Shown: one piece after another, positions 22,600 through 63,660 of the stretch | How positions within the stretch are numbered: the stretch's first letter is position 1 | Layout: every line of letters begins with the position of its first letter | Assembly: GCA_014529385.2 (NCBI GenBank) | Contig: CM043970.1 | Coordinates: forward strand, 40,727,279 to 40,791,278 | DNA from: Adiantum capillus-veneris | Lineage: Eukaryota > Streptophyta > Polypodiopsida > Polypodiales > Pteridaceae | Direction of reading: 5' to 3' | DNA: 64,000 nucleotides | Position numbers and translations under genes: made by a program | Notes under the pieces: model-generated | Told to the model about the DNA's origin: nothing | Databases searched by the model: none | The model's input: only the letters and a program-made list of their open reading frames with translations

Positions 22600-24025
22600 T
22601 CCTTCGTTTTAGGTCAATGACGGCACGGAGGGGACCCTTTGGGCAGAGGGCATTTGCTTTGGTAATGACCATATTCCCCGCATTTGTAGCACAAAATGGG
22701 CCGATTCAAGGACGATCGAAGGGCGAGGTTGTCCTTGCTCCTGGTGCATGGAGTTGGAGGTGGAAGCATAGAAGCTTTGAGGTGATGAGGGAGCATGGGC
22801 ATGATAAAAGCTCTGAGAGGGAAAAGTACTTTGCATACCTTGCATAGGAGGGGATGTCAATAAATGTGGCATGTGGTGTGGATGGCCACGGAGAAACCAT
22901 GTTGGATGCAGGTGCTGGCCCTTGTTGAAGAGTAGGACCAAGACTTTGCTGTATTTGTCACAATCCCTTGAGGTAGTAGTAGTCCTTGTCCTCATGTCCA
23001 GACTTTTCACAGAAGTTGCAGTAAACCCGAAGGGGGGCATTTGTGTGGAGGGTGCCCTGGAGAGCGGCATGAGCTACACCAAACCATAGCCTTAGTCTCT
23101 TGCTGAGACTTGAGCTCTTTTAGCTCGCGCTTGATCTGTTCCAATGCCTCGTGATGTGGAGGCTTCTCCTGTCTAAGAGAGAAGGACCTCTCCTCTTGGA
23201 GAGCTCACTGTAACTTTAGGGCTTCCAGTTCCCTGCGTAAAGAAGTTAAAGGATCAGAAGGACTTTCCAAAAACATTGAGGGGGTCTCTACTTGAGGAGA
23301 GTTGGTGGACAGCTTCCTAGCTCCCTCTATCCTAGTAGTAGCCGCGACAAACTCCTCCAGAGTGGCGTCATGTCGGAGACTCTCTCGGAGCTTTTGCTGG
23401 GAAGTTTTGGGAAGAGCCTTCTCCACCCACTTCTTAACCATAAATTCCCCTGGTTGCTGAGGAAGCTTGGCGACCAGAGACTTGGTTTTAGTCATGAGTT
23501 CTGCAAAAGTTTCCTCTGGCTGGAGCTCCATGTTGGCCAACTCATCCAAAACCTTTTCCTAGAAGTCACCAGGCCTGAATGTTGCACAAAACTGTTGTCG
23601 TAAAGTGGCCCAAGTTGCAAAGTGGTTCTCTGCAAACTGATTGTACCACTTGTCTGCTAAGCCATCCAAGGAAAGAGTACCAAATAATCATCTTCCTTGT
23701 GAAGACCACGACCTCTACAGAGAGGTACAAACCTCCTTGCATGGTCGTCTGCATCTTCTGAGGAGAGTCCCTTGAAAGTAGGAAACTTGATGTTTACCTT
23801 GGCCAAAACATTGGTCAACACCTCCATGGCCTCTTGCTCAATAGCTTGCTGTAACAAAATGGGAGAGAGCTTTACTGGGGAAGGTGACCTGGAAGATGTA
23901 GAACCGGATGGACAAATGGGTGATGGACTTCTACTAGGTACCAAGGGTTCACGTCTTTTGTTGTAGTACTTCAGAGGACTCAGTAGTGCACTTTGATGCT
24001 CTAATGACCGCCTTGTATGTGTCAT
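22600..24025 (-). pseudogene. D1 gag, broken
   Basis: Gag capsid-like protein starting MTHTRRSLEHQS at 24025. It has the conserved block VLAKVNIKFPTFKGLSSEDADDHARRF, DKWYNQF, and MVKKWVEKALPKTSQQKLR, then CX2CX4HX4C knuckles near 22650-23070 (LCYKCGEYGHYQSKC). Frameshifts and a stop near 23690 and 23550 break it. The closest intact relative is 40259-42034. Confidence 0.85.
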
Positions 24026-24340
24026 GCAGTGACCACAACCCCAACCAAGCTTTGGGCAAGAAGACCCTTAACTGGCTGAACACAGGTCTAGACTCTACTA
24101 GACCAGGCAAGTGGCTAGACCACCTGGTTGGACTAGGGACGAACGAGAGCTTAGTTTGGTTGGACCAGGGCGAGAGAGACCAGACCAACAACGACTAGGT
24201 CAGCTAGAGTAAGCTGTCTAGGGTGAAACTGGACCAGACCAGCAAGCTGAAAAGGCAAAGCAGGCGAGGCTAGGTAAAACCCAGCTAGCTCCTTGATTTG
24301 CACCTCAACAGAGAGTGAGACTTCAGTTGAGGTCCCACCG
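24000..24340 (-). repeat. CTGGTCTAG-rich leader of D1
   Basis: The untranslated leader between LTR and gag is made of degenerate repeats around CTGGTCTAGTC (complement GACCAGACTAG). The same leader occurs at 30060-30350, 34440-34750 and 41935-42190. Confidence 0.75.
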
Positions 24341-24363
24341 GGCGTGCGAAAAATGAGAGCACC

Positions 24364-24940
24364 TGTAGCTCGGATAGTGTGTCGTGCTCTCTACAGTGGG
24401 TGCTCCTCAGTGCAATGTGCGTGACATCTCACTCAAAACAGAATGAAAACAAAGGAAACAATATATAACAGCTGATCAACACAGAGACACAGCAGCAGAC
24501 CAGAACATATGGACTTGACTATCTCAAAGGACCGATACAGGCCCTGGCGTGGCGGCACACTCAGCTCCAGCCCAGGACTCACGGGTACAATGGGGGTGTT
24601 GAGGCTCTGATGTGCAGGGATGGTGTAGACGTGCTGTGTGTATAGACTCGCTACTCTAGACCACGACATTGGACCATATATGAAGAAGATGATAATCCTG
24701 ACCCAACAGCTACTACTCACATGTACAATCATAAAGAGCCACCAACGGCTCATAAATGTCATCCATCTAAGTCTATCCCCAAACTGAGTGGTGGTGGTGA
24801 CCTGGCCACGATGTTCACTAGACCGTCCGTATCCCTGCCACATGTCACTGCCCAGCTCAGAGAGTCTGTCCAATGTCAACTAGGCCAGACCAACTGTACT
24901 AACTGTGTGTCCTGTGAAAGTGACATTGTAGCCTGGTACA
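24364..24940 (-). repeat. D1 5' LTR
   Basis: 577 bp, TG..CA ends, followed in element sense by a CGCACGCCCGGTGGGACC primer-site-like motif at about 24327-24345. Confidence 0.9.
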
Positions 24941-24943
24941 ATT

Positions 24944-24946
<3 letters not shown>

Positions 24947-24987
<41 letters not shown>
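24947..24987. repeat. (TC)n microsatellite, LINE-B target
   Basis: Uninterrupted TC repeats between the 3' end of LINE-B(i) (after removal of D1) and the 5' end of LINE-B(ii). Confidence 0.95.
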
Positions 24988-24988
<1 letters not shown>

Positions 24989-25998
24989 GTATTCTCCTGA
25001 TGCACCATCTTTGGCTCTTACACGGATGGAGATTACTAGACTCATTCGGCAGGATCTTGTCCAGCTTGATACCAGGAGGACATGGATAGAGCTATCACGG
25101 GAGTGGGTACTAAGGGGGCTTTCTATAGAGAGCATCTTCTCCAACTCACGACAGACGGATTTGTCACACGGCCCAGCTACATGGACACACATCTATCTCA
25201 TGGGTTACGATGTGCCATAGGCCAGATTCGCACATCTTCACACCAGCTTGGGATTGAAACAGGTAGATTCAGAGGCATACCATTAGACAATAGGATATGT
25301 CGGTTATGCCATGCAAAGCGAGAGATTGAGTTTCACTACATATGTCACTGCACAGTCTACTATGAGATACGTGGACGCTTTCACTGTTTATTCAGAGATG
25401 GTTTTGACTCGTTAGATAGAGTCATGAGATATCAGGATCAGAGATGTCTCGGATTATTTCTACTTGAGATACAGAGACATAGAGACTCTATTGAGAGGGC
25501 ATAGACAGAGACAGTCCCAGAGACGCATCTCAGATTTCTTCAGTCCGAGTACCATAGAGGCAGAGGGGACACCACCACCACAGAGCTCGGTTCCCACCCA
25601 TACACACACCAGCGGTACTCTCATTGACCGAGCTATAGAGTTAGGGAGATCGAGACGACCACGACTGAGGAGGGGAGCCACGTAGCACCGATGAAGATTG
25701 CGGCAGAGGATCCACAGGATTCTAGCACGACACCCAGAGTGTCGATCAGGATAGGCTTCATGCTACTGCTATATTGTATCATGGTGACATTTATCCCCAC
25801 TTTGTACCTTTGTGGCATTATACCATTGCTCAGCTTACCAGCCACCCATAGGAGTGGGTAGCACTCCTATCTCAGTTTCTAGTTTGTAGTTTTCTTTGTT
25901 TGTACCCAGACTTGGTACAAAACTCACCATTGTAATCAGTTTGGTCTCATAGGTCATTTTGGCTTTTTGTAGACGTTAATATATCATTTCATTTCATT

Positions 25999-26002
<4 letters not shown>
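24988..26002 (+). mobile_element. LINE-B copy (ii), 5'-truncated
   Basis: Begins inside the ORF2 C-terminal region (equivalent to about 62160) immediately after (TC)n. It keeps the zinc motif CRLCxxxREIEFHYICHC (25270-25380), the basic C-terminus near 25640-25740, the 3' UTR hairpin (25944-25974) and an (ATTTC)n tail, then passes straight into another (TC)n tract. Frameshifts at about 25090 and 25500 make it non-coding. Confidence 0.9.

Positions 26003-26067
<65 letters not shown>
26003..26067. repeat. (TC)n microsatellite
   Basis: About 32 TC units ending in GCGTGTT; LINE-B(ii) lies on its left and LINE-B(iii) starts 8 nt further right. Confidence 0.95.
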
Positions 26068-26069
<2 letters not shown>

Positions 26070-26074
26070 GTGTT

Positions 26075-26150
26075 AGATTCACCACTTTGTATCTGATGGT
26101 CTCATAGGTCATTTTGGCCTTTTGAAGACGTTAAAATATCATTTCATTTT
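26075..26150 (+). mobile_element. LINE-B copy (iii), 76-bp 3'-end insertion
   Basis: Only the last 76 bp of LINE-B: hairpin (26099-26129) plus ATTTC tail. It is bounded by a perfect 16-bp duplication, CTCTCTCTCGCGTGTT at 26059-26074 and 26151-26166. Confidence 0.9.
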
Positions 26151-26166
26151 CTCTCTCTCGCGTGTT

Positions 26167-26762
26167 CCCTTGTCACCACACCTTCCGCTGCACTTTGACA
26201 TGGTTTCAGAGCCTAGGCTTGATGACGCATAGTGGATTTGAAGCACGAAGAGTGGCTGTTCAAGGTTGCAGGTCAACTTGTGGCTTTGTTTTTGTCAGGG
26301 GAACATCATCGGGATCAGCGTTTTTGCATCAAGAGGGTGCTGATCAGTGTTTGTTGCGTTTTTGTCGGTAGACGACTGAGGAGTGTTGTTGTTTTTTGGC
26401 ATGGAGTTGGACAAGATCTGGGTTACATTTTGAAGATCAGAAGGTGATTCGAGTGCTTTAGCTAATGCACTCTAAGGTGCTCAACACCCACTTTGTAGCC
26501 ATGATTATGATAATGCAATAATACTCATTTTTCTTCTTTGCTTACTCTTCATTTCTCCACATTATGTCCACCATGTTTCTCTCATTTAGGGCGAATTCCT
26601 CATGATTAAGGTTGTCATTATGTTCCTACGCTTTCACATCATTTCCTTGACAAATGGGAGTGTGTTCCAGCATGTGCATCCTTCTGCTTGTATTTGCAAG
26701 TTTGTAGGCTGGTAAGTAAGAAGGACTTTGAGAGTCATGATGCCTGTTCCCTTGTGATGCAG
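26167..26762 (+). other. Non-coding stretch before the first recognised ABCC exon
   Basis: Starts with a possible LTR end and tRNA-Met-like primer site (CTTTGACA then TGGTTTCAGAGC at about 26200), suggesting the edge of an old LTR element. The rest reads as intron, ending in a pyrimidine-poor stretch and the acceptor AG at 26761-26762. No TMD0 exon of the ABCC gene is seen. Confidence 0.4.
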
Positions 26763-58353
<31,591 letters not shown>

Positions 58354-58410
<57 letters not shown>

Positions 58411-58414
58411 TCTC
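58354..58414. repeat. (TC)n microsatellite at the last ABCC donor, LINE-B target
   Basis: Starts with the GT of the splice donor and continues as about 28 TC units with one A interruption, up to the LINE-B ATG at 58415. Confidence 0.95.
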
Positions 58415-59284
58415 ATGTCATCCCCAACCTCACCTATGGCAACAAGCAAACTCAAATATATGCTTCACTCCAAACGAATTTCCATCATTGAATTGGAAAT
58501 GAAAGCATGGAGAAAAGAGATGGAAGATTGGAGGAACGCGAAGACCGTTTTCCTCCGAGAAAATGAAGAAAAGGAGAAGAGGTGGAAGGACGAGAAGGAT
58601 CATCTTCTCAACAAGATCGCCACGTTGGAGAATAGCATTTTGGACCTCCACAAAGAAGTGTTGGAAACACGATCAAAAAATGGGCTTGAAGAGGGGGAAT
58701 TTCAGCCCTCTTTGAGGGAAGAAATTGACAACATCAATGAGGAGAAGAAGTCATGGGCCGCGGTCATATCCGAAACGCAAAAGAAAGTAGAGGAGGCCGA
58801 AAAATGGATTGAGGTTGCCAAGAAAGGGAAAGGTAAGGAAGCTCCTTGTACACCCACTCTTATCAACATGACCCTCGAAGAGGAACAAAGAAGGAGGGTG
58901 CGGGCTCTACATGTGAGGGTAACCGGCCTCAAGGACATAAACAATGTGGAAAAAGAGGTCACAAGCCTCACATCAATGATGGGGGTGGAGAAGCCTTCAC
59001 ACACAAAGGCATGGAGAGTGGGCAAGAAGAGTGAGGGCCCCGGAGAATCTTCAAAGGAAAGAGCTCTCATACTACGCTTCCCTTCATTGGAAGAGAAGAA
59101 GGAATTCTTGAGGAAGAGACCTACTCTCAAGAAGACAGGTATTTTCTTAGGCGATGACCTCACTCTCTCACAACTTGCGCATATGAGAGAAGTAATGCCC
59201 GAGATTCAAGCGGCAAGGGAGAAGGGGAAGATGGCCTTTTACAGAGATGGTCGGGTGGTGATTGTAGAGCGGCGCTCTACATGA
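58415..59284 (+). CDS. LINE-B ORF1 protein (coiled coil + RRM-like, L1 ORF1p type)
   Basis: 289 codons. A long charged coiled coil (residues ~25-85, KRISIIELEMKAWRKEMEDW onward) is followed by a second helix-rich part. Then comes an RRM-like domain beginning RRVRALHVRVTGLKDINNVE with an ALILRFPSLEEKKEFLRK strand-helix, and a C-terminal domain GKMAFYRDGRVVIVERRST. This order matches L1 ORF1p, an RNA-binding trimer that coats element RNA. I chose the ATG at 58415 because the open frame upstream is only the TC repeat (Ser-Leu) and ABCC sequence. The stop TGA is at 59282-59284. Confidence 0.85.
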   Translation: MSSPTSPMATSKLKYMLHSKRISIIELEMKAWRKEMEDWRNAKTVFLRENEEKEKRWKDEKDHLLNKIATLENSILDLHKEVLETRSKNGLEEGEFQPSLREEIDNINEEKKSWAAVISETQKKVEEAEKWIEVAKKGKGKEAPCTPTLINMTLEEEQRRRVRALHVRVTGLKDINNVEKEVTSLTSMMGVEKPSHTKAWRVGKKSEGPGESSKERALILRFPSLEEKKEFLRKRPTLKKTGIFLGDDLTLSQLAHMREVMPEIQAAREKGKMAFYRDGRVVIVERRST

Positions 59285-59314
59285 CGGTGCGAGACCTATG
59301 GGACCACATTGAGG

Positions 59315-62300
59315 ATGGCGACTTGGAATTGTAATGGGTCTATGAGGTTGGATGTTGGTGCCTTTGAGGACAGTTTCAGAGACAAGGACATTGTTTTCTT
59401 TTCAGAGACTCACCAGGCCCCTGGCCAATTGTTGCCACATGTGGTGGGATACAAATGGGAGACAGCCCACAAAACAGTCACGAGATCTGAGCATGGGAGT
59501 AGAGGTTCAGGAGGAGTAGCGGTGTTGTTTAGGGAGGAGCTACAGCTACTACTACATATTGTACGGAGAGATGATCAGGCTAGATACATGTGGGTGAGGC
59601 TGAGAGCTGACACAGGTCGATTTCTATATATTGCTATATGTTACTTCCCCCCCAGTACGTCAGTATATGTTGTATCCAGAGGGCAGTCGCCTTTCTCAAT
59701 TCTAGATGATGATATATGGGAGTTTTCTAGGGATGGTGATATCATCCTCCTAGGAGACTTCAATGCTCGAACGGGCAACTGTCAGACAGTCTTCTACGAC
59801 ACCTCAGATGAGATGCTTAGAGAGTTGGATGTGGGTGAGCTGGGGTTTGACAGATGCTCACATGACAGAGAGCAGACTGAGTATGGGAGATACCTCACGG
59901 AGATGACGACTACACATGGGCTAGCCATACTTAATGGCTTACAGCGGTTTCCTGGAGCAGCAGGCTTCACATGCTTTCCACACAGACATGGGGCCAGTAC
60001 AGTGGACTATGTTATGACACAGCCGAGCTTTATTCCTTGTATTCAGGATTTCACAGTGGGAGCCAGACCAGTGGGCGTAGCAGTGGATCATGCTCTCTTG
60101 ACACTGTCCGTATCTTTTCAGTTTAGTACAGCCCAGAAATCAGGAGGCAGGTCACACACCTGTTATACATTTACACCAGAGACTGACTCGGTTTATACAG
60201 AGGCGATCTGGGATCGTCTATGCACAGTTGCTCCAGGCCTCTCAGTAGAGGAGTGCACTACTTTATTGACTGAGACACTACATGATGCAGCATCAGAGGC
60301 ATACCCACACACTCACCCGGATCGGAGGCGACATTCTGGGAGCATGCCCCAGAATAGTTGGTATGATGAGGAGTGCAGAGAGATGAGAGCCCAGCTTCAG
60401 AGGGATCTTCATTTAGGAGTCATCACCTATAGACAGTCGCGGATTGCTTTCCGGCGCCTTGTGCGAAAGAAGAAACGAGCTTACCTGGCCCAGATGGAGC
60501 GAGACTTGTATCAGTTGTTCTTGAGTAGAGACTCAGGCGAGGCATGGCGACTCTTCCATGAGCACTCCCCTCCCCCAGTGATTACTTCTCCTGATGTGTG
60601 GGGCCAGTATGCGACATCGTTATATATGGTTCCTGGGCAGGATCCCCTTCCAGATCCTACAGAGCCATGTCCACCTACGAGCACCTTCTTTACCACTGAG
60701 ATGGTAAAGAGAGCCATTGACAGGATGAGGACCAGGAGGGCTTACGATCATGACGGTCTAGTGGCGGAGCACTTTATACATGCTAGGGATATGCTGATGG
60801 AGGTTCTTGCAGTGTTGTTCAATCGTGCCATGTGTGAGGGATTACCTGAGACTTGGAGGTTGTCTACTATTGTGCCTATATTCAAGGCAGGTGATCCTAC
60901 AGAGCCTGGAAATTACCGCACTATTATGGTTGGACACACACTGGCACGATTGTATGCATCCATTATTGAGCAGCAGTTGAGTAACTGGGCAGAGGGTGAG
61001 GGTGTACGGGCAAAGGGACAGGCAGGTTTCAGGAGGGGTTTCTCCACTCTTGACCATATTCTGACACTCAGAGCTATCATTGAGGAGGGCAGGTCACATG
61101 GGAGACGGATTTATTGTAGCTTTGTGGATTTCCGCAAAGCATTTGACATGGTACCGAGAGCTCGACTGATGCGCAGACTGCAGGAGATGGGGGTGCCCAC
61201 AGTGTGGATTTGGGGGATTATGGCTTTATACAGATCAGTGATGGGACATGTACGCACCCCAGAGGGGATATCTGACTTAGTTCACTCCACTATCGGGGTG
61301 AAACAGGGTTGCCCATTGTCTCCTACTCTATTTGGTATGTATGTTGATGAGGTGTCTGATTACATTGACAGAGAGGGTGATAGAGGTGCCCAGCTGGCAG
61401 GGACGTGGATCCCATTGTTGTTATATGCTGATGATATTGTCTTGATCTCTGACTCACCAGAGGGTATGCAGCGACAGTTGGATGCATTACACAGTTTTGC
61501 AGAGGATAGTGGATTGTCTGTAAACCTTGGTAAAACCAAGGTCATGGTGTTTAACACCACACCGCAGTGGATCAGGAGATCGGCACCGACCTTCACGTAT
61601 GGTCAAGAGATTGTGGAGTATACAGATGCATACACTTACCTTGGGATAGTCTTCAGTGGGCCGAGGTTTTCTTTGGGGAGAGCAGCAAAGACTAGACTGA
61701 CCAGAGCTTATGCGGCCTTGGGAGGCTTGGAGAGGATGTGTTCGCAGGTTCAGTTCCAAGAACCTCGGACAAAGTTATGGCTCTTTGATACTTTAGTAGC
61801 CTCAGCTATGATGTATGGGGTACAGGTATGGGGACCTTCTGTAGGCCAGGATTGTTGGAGACGTATGGAGAGGCCCTTGGTATCTATGATCTCCCGATTG
61901 ATTAGAGCCAAGGCCTCCGTACCTCACGCGATCATTCGAGCAGAGCTAGCTGCCCCCCCCATGGAGATTGAGGCGCTTACCAGATCAGTGTCCTTTGTGC
62001 ACAGCCTATGGGATACTACTAGAGACAGATATGCTAGATTGGCCCTTGAGTCTTCCAGACAGTTAGCTCTACAGGGGGACACTTCATGCTGGTGGTATGC
62101 ACAGATGACTTCATGGTTTCAGACGCATGGCTTCACCATGGACAGGTTGCCCCCTTTCCAGTATTCTCTTCAGGCACCCTCGCTGTCTCTTACACGGGTG
62201 GAGATCACTAGACTCATTCGTCAGGACCTGATCCAGCTCGACACCAGGAGGACATGGATAGAGCCGCCTCAGGAGTTGAGCACGAAGATGGCTTTCTATA

Positions 62301-62923
62301 GAGAGCATCTTCTCCACCTCACAAGAGATGGGTTTGTGATTCGACCCAGCTACATGGACACACATATGTCTCATGGTTTGCGTTGTGCCATTGGTCAGAT
62401 ACGCACATCCTCACATCAGCTCGAGATTGAGACTGGTAGATTCAGAGGGATACCAGCAGACAGCAGGATATGCCGATTATGCCAGAGAGAGCCAGAGACA
62501 GAGTTGCACTACATATGTCATTGCACAGTGTTCTATGAGATACGGGGGCGTTTCCACTGCTTATTCAGAGAGGGTTTTGGTCCTCTATCTAGGGTCATGA
62601 GTTATGAGGATCAGAGATGTCTTGGACTATATCTACTTGAGTTACACAGGTATAGAGACACTTTACTGGGGAGAGCTAGAGAGAGGCAGTCCCAGAGACA
62701 CATTACAGATTTCTTTTCACTAGATATGGGACAGCCAGAGGAGCAGCCACCACTGCAGAGCTCGTCCCACACTCATTCGACCACTACTGGCACTCTCATC
62801 GACCGAGCATTGGAGCTACAGAGATACAGACGACCGCGACTGAGGAGAGGAGCTACACAGCATCGACGGAGACTACAACAGAAGATTCGAGCCATACTCT
62901 CTCGAAATCCAGAGTGCAGATGA
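59315..62923 (+). CDS. LINE-B ORF2 protein (endonuclease, reverse transcriptase, CCHC)
   Basis: 1202 codons without interruption. The APE-type endonuclease starts MATWNCNGS and has FFSETHQAPG, LLGDFNARTG (residue ~147) and VDHALLTL (~257). The reverse transcriptase has NYRTIMVGHTLARLYASII, GQAGFRRGFSTLDHIL, FVDFRKAFDMVPR, GVKQGCPLSPTLFGMYVDEV, LLLYADDIVLIS (YADD at ~704). The C-terminus has a CRLCQREPETELHYICHC zinc motif (~1053) and a basic tail. All catalytic residues I can check are present, so it may be active. It lies in the same frame as ORF1, 30 nt after the ORF1 stop. Confidence 0.92.
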   Translation: MATWNCNGSMRLDVGAFEDSFRDKDIVFFSETHQAPGQLLPHVVGYKWETAHKTVTRSEHGSRGSGGVAVLFREELQLLLHIVRRDDQARYMWVRLRADTGRFLYIAICYFPPSTSVYVVSRGQSPFSILDDDIWEFSRDGDIILLGDFNARTGNCQTVFYDTSDEMLRELDVGELGFDRCSHDREQTEYGRYLTEMTTTHGLAILNGLQRFPGAAGFTCFPHRHGASTVDYVMTQPSFIPCIQDFTVGARPVGVAVDHALLTLSVSFQFSTAQKSGGRSHTCYTFTPETDSVYTEAIWDRLCTVAPGLSVEECTTLLTETLHDAASEAYPHTHPDRRRHSGSMPQNSWYDEECREMRAQLQRDLHLGVITYRQSRIAFRRLVRKKKRAYLAQMERDLYQLFLSRDSGEAWRLFHEHSPPPVITSPDVWGQYATSLYMVPGQDPLPDPTEPCPPTSTFFTTEMVKRAIDRMRTRRAYDHDGLVAEHFIHARDMLMEVLAVLFNRAMCEGLPETWRLSTIVPIFKAGDPTEPGNYRTIMVGHTLARLYASIIEQQLSNWAEGEGVRAKGQAGFRRGFSTLDHILTLRAIIEEGRSHGRRIYCSFVDFRKAFDMVPRARLMRRLQEMGVPTVWIWGIMALYRSVMGHVRTPEGISDLVHSTIGVKQGCPLSPTLFGMYVDEVSDYIDREGDRGAQLAGTWIPLLLYADDIVLISDSPEGMQRQLDALHSFAEDSGLSVNLGKTKVMVFNTTPQWIRRSAPTFTYGQEIVEYTDAYTYLGIVFSGPRFSLGRAAKTRLTRAYAALGGLERMCSQVQFQEPRTKLWLFDTLVASAMMYGVQVWGPSVGQDCWRRMERPLVSMISRLIRAKASVPHAIIRAELAAPPMEIEALTRSVSFVHSLWDTTRDRYARLALESSRQLALQGDTSCWWYAQMTSWFQTHGFTMDRLPPFQYSLQAPSLSLTRVEITRLIRQDLIQLDTRRTWIEPPQELSTKMAFYREHLLHLTRDGFVIRPSYMDTHMSHGLRCAIGQIRTSSHQLEIETGRFRGIPADSRICRLCQREPETELHYICHCTVFYEIRGRFHCLFREGFGPLSRVMSYEDQRCLGLYLLELHRYRDTLLGRARERQSQRHITDFFSLDMGQPEEQPPLQSSSHTHSTTTGTLIDRALELQRYRRPRLRRGATQHRRRLQQKIRAILSRNPECR

Positions 62924-63122
62924 GGATGGATCCTCACCATTTCTTCCATCTTTGTTTCACACACTGTTACATCCAGTTTACTGGGTACCTATTGTATCAG
63001 CTGCTACACCCACGTAGTTTTAGATTGTAGTAGTAGTAGTAGTATTTTGTTCCACTTCTAGTTCTTTTCTAGTTCTTTTGTACCCAGACATGGTATTAGA
63101 TTCACTATTTTGTAACTGATTG

Positions 63123-63153
63123 GTCTCATAGGTCATTTTGGCCTTTTGAAGAC
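63123..63153 (+). promoter_or_regulatory. LINE-B 3' hairpin, probable RT recognition site
   Basis: GTCT-caTA-GGTC-atttt-GGCC-ttttga-AGAC: outer GTCT/AGAC and inner GGTC/GGCC (with one G-T pair) can pair. The same element lies at 10709-10739, 25944-25974 and 26099-26129. Confidence 0.6.
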
Positions 63154-63183
63154 GTTAATATAACATTTCATTTCATTTCATTT

Positions 63184-63660
63184 CTCTCTCGCGATGTGTC
63201 TGAGCACGGGGCTGAGCGGTGGCGAGACAGGGGACCAGGGGCGACGACGCGCAGGGTTGAGCAGGTCAGCCAGTGGCGAGGTCGCGCTGTCACAAACAGG
63301 GCAGCGCTGGGTACGACTGGGGGTCAGCAGGCGAACAACGTGAACCAGGGGGTCAGCAGGCGCTGCGTGGGTGCTGATTAGGCGCTGCGTAGGGCTGCAG
63401 TGCTCGCGGTGGCTAGGGTTCCACAGGCGTGGCTGCTGGATTCTCACGATAAGGCAGGAGAAGTCCCACGCGTAGCATGTCCCAGCAACACTACGCGTAG
63501 CAAGTCCCAACATACATTCACCTATGCGTAGGAAGTCCCAGCCTTATGTTCAAATTTAGAGAAAATTTTTAAGCCTTAAGGTAAAAAGCCTTAAGATAAA
63601 ATCTTTTAAGTTTGCCCTATTCTCCCTAGTACCCTACCCCACATTTGGGGCTTGTGTGCG
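63184..63660 (+). other. Stretch between LINE-B(iv) and the next ORF, probably LINE 5' UTR
   Basis: After TCTCTCTCGCG the sequence is GC-rich (63195-63420). Four short repeats with the core GCGTAGCAAGTCCCA (63465-63535) and an AT-rich part follow. It is placed as the 5' UTR of the LINE ORF at 63661. No ABCC last exon is seen here. Confidence 0.45.

Larger units (their letters stand above)
10766..24940 (-). mobile_element. D1: LTR element with gag/protease remnants, KCS and DGAT2 cargo
   Basis: LTR retrotransposon on the minus strand. LTRs lie at 24364-24940 (5') and 10766-11351 (3'), flanked by ATTTT (10761-10765) and ATTTC (24941-24945), so it sits in the (ATTTC)n tail of LINE-B(i). Element order: LTR, PBS-like leader, gag (about 22840-24025), protease (21670-22370), spacer, minisatellite, antisense KCS fragment, minisatellite, DGAT2 fragment, LTR. 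No reverse transcriptase, RNase H or integrase is present. LINE-A copy 2 (11742-19901) is nested inside the DGAT2 part. Confidence 0.88.
58415..63183 (+). mobile_element. LINE-B copy (iv), both ORFs open
   Basis: L1-like non-LTR retrotransposon with ORF1 (58415-59284), ORF2 (59315-62923), a 3' UTR with hairpin (63123-63153) and an (ATTTC)n tail (63160-63183) in place of poly(A). It is flanked by TC repeats on both sides. The ORF1 ATG begins directly after the (TC)n tract, so a 5' UTR is absent or was truncated. It lies in what should be the last ABCC intron. Confidence 0.92.
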
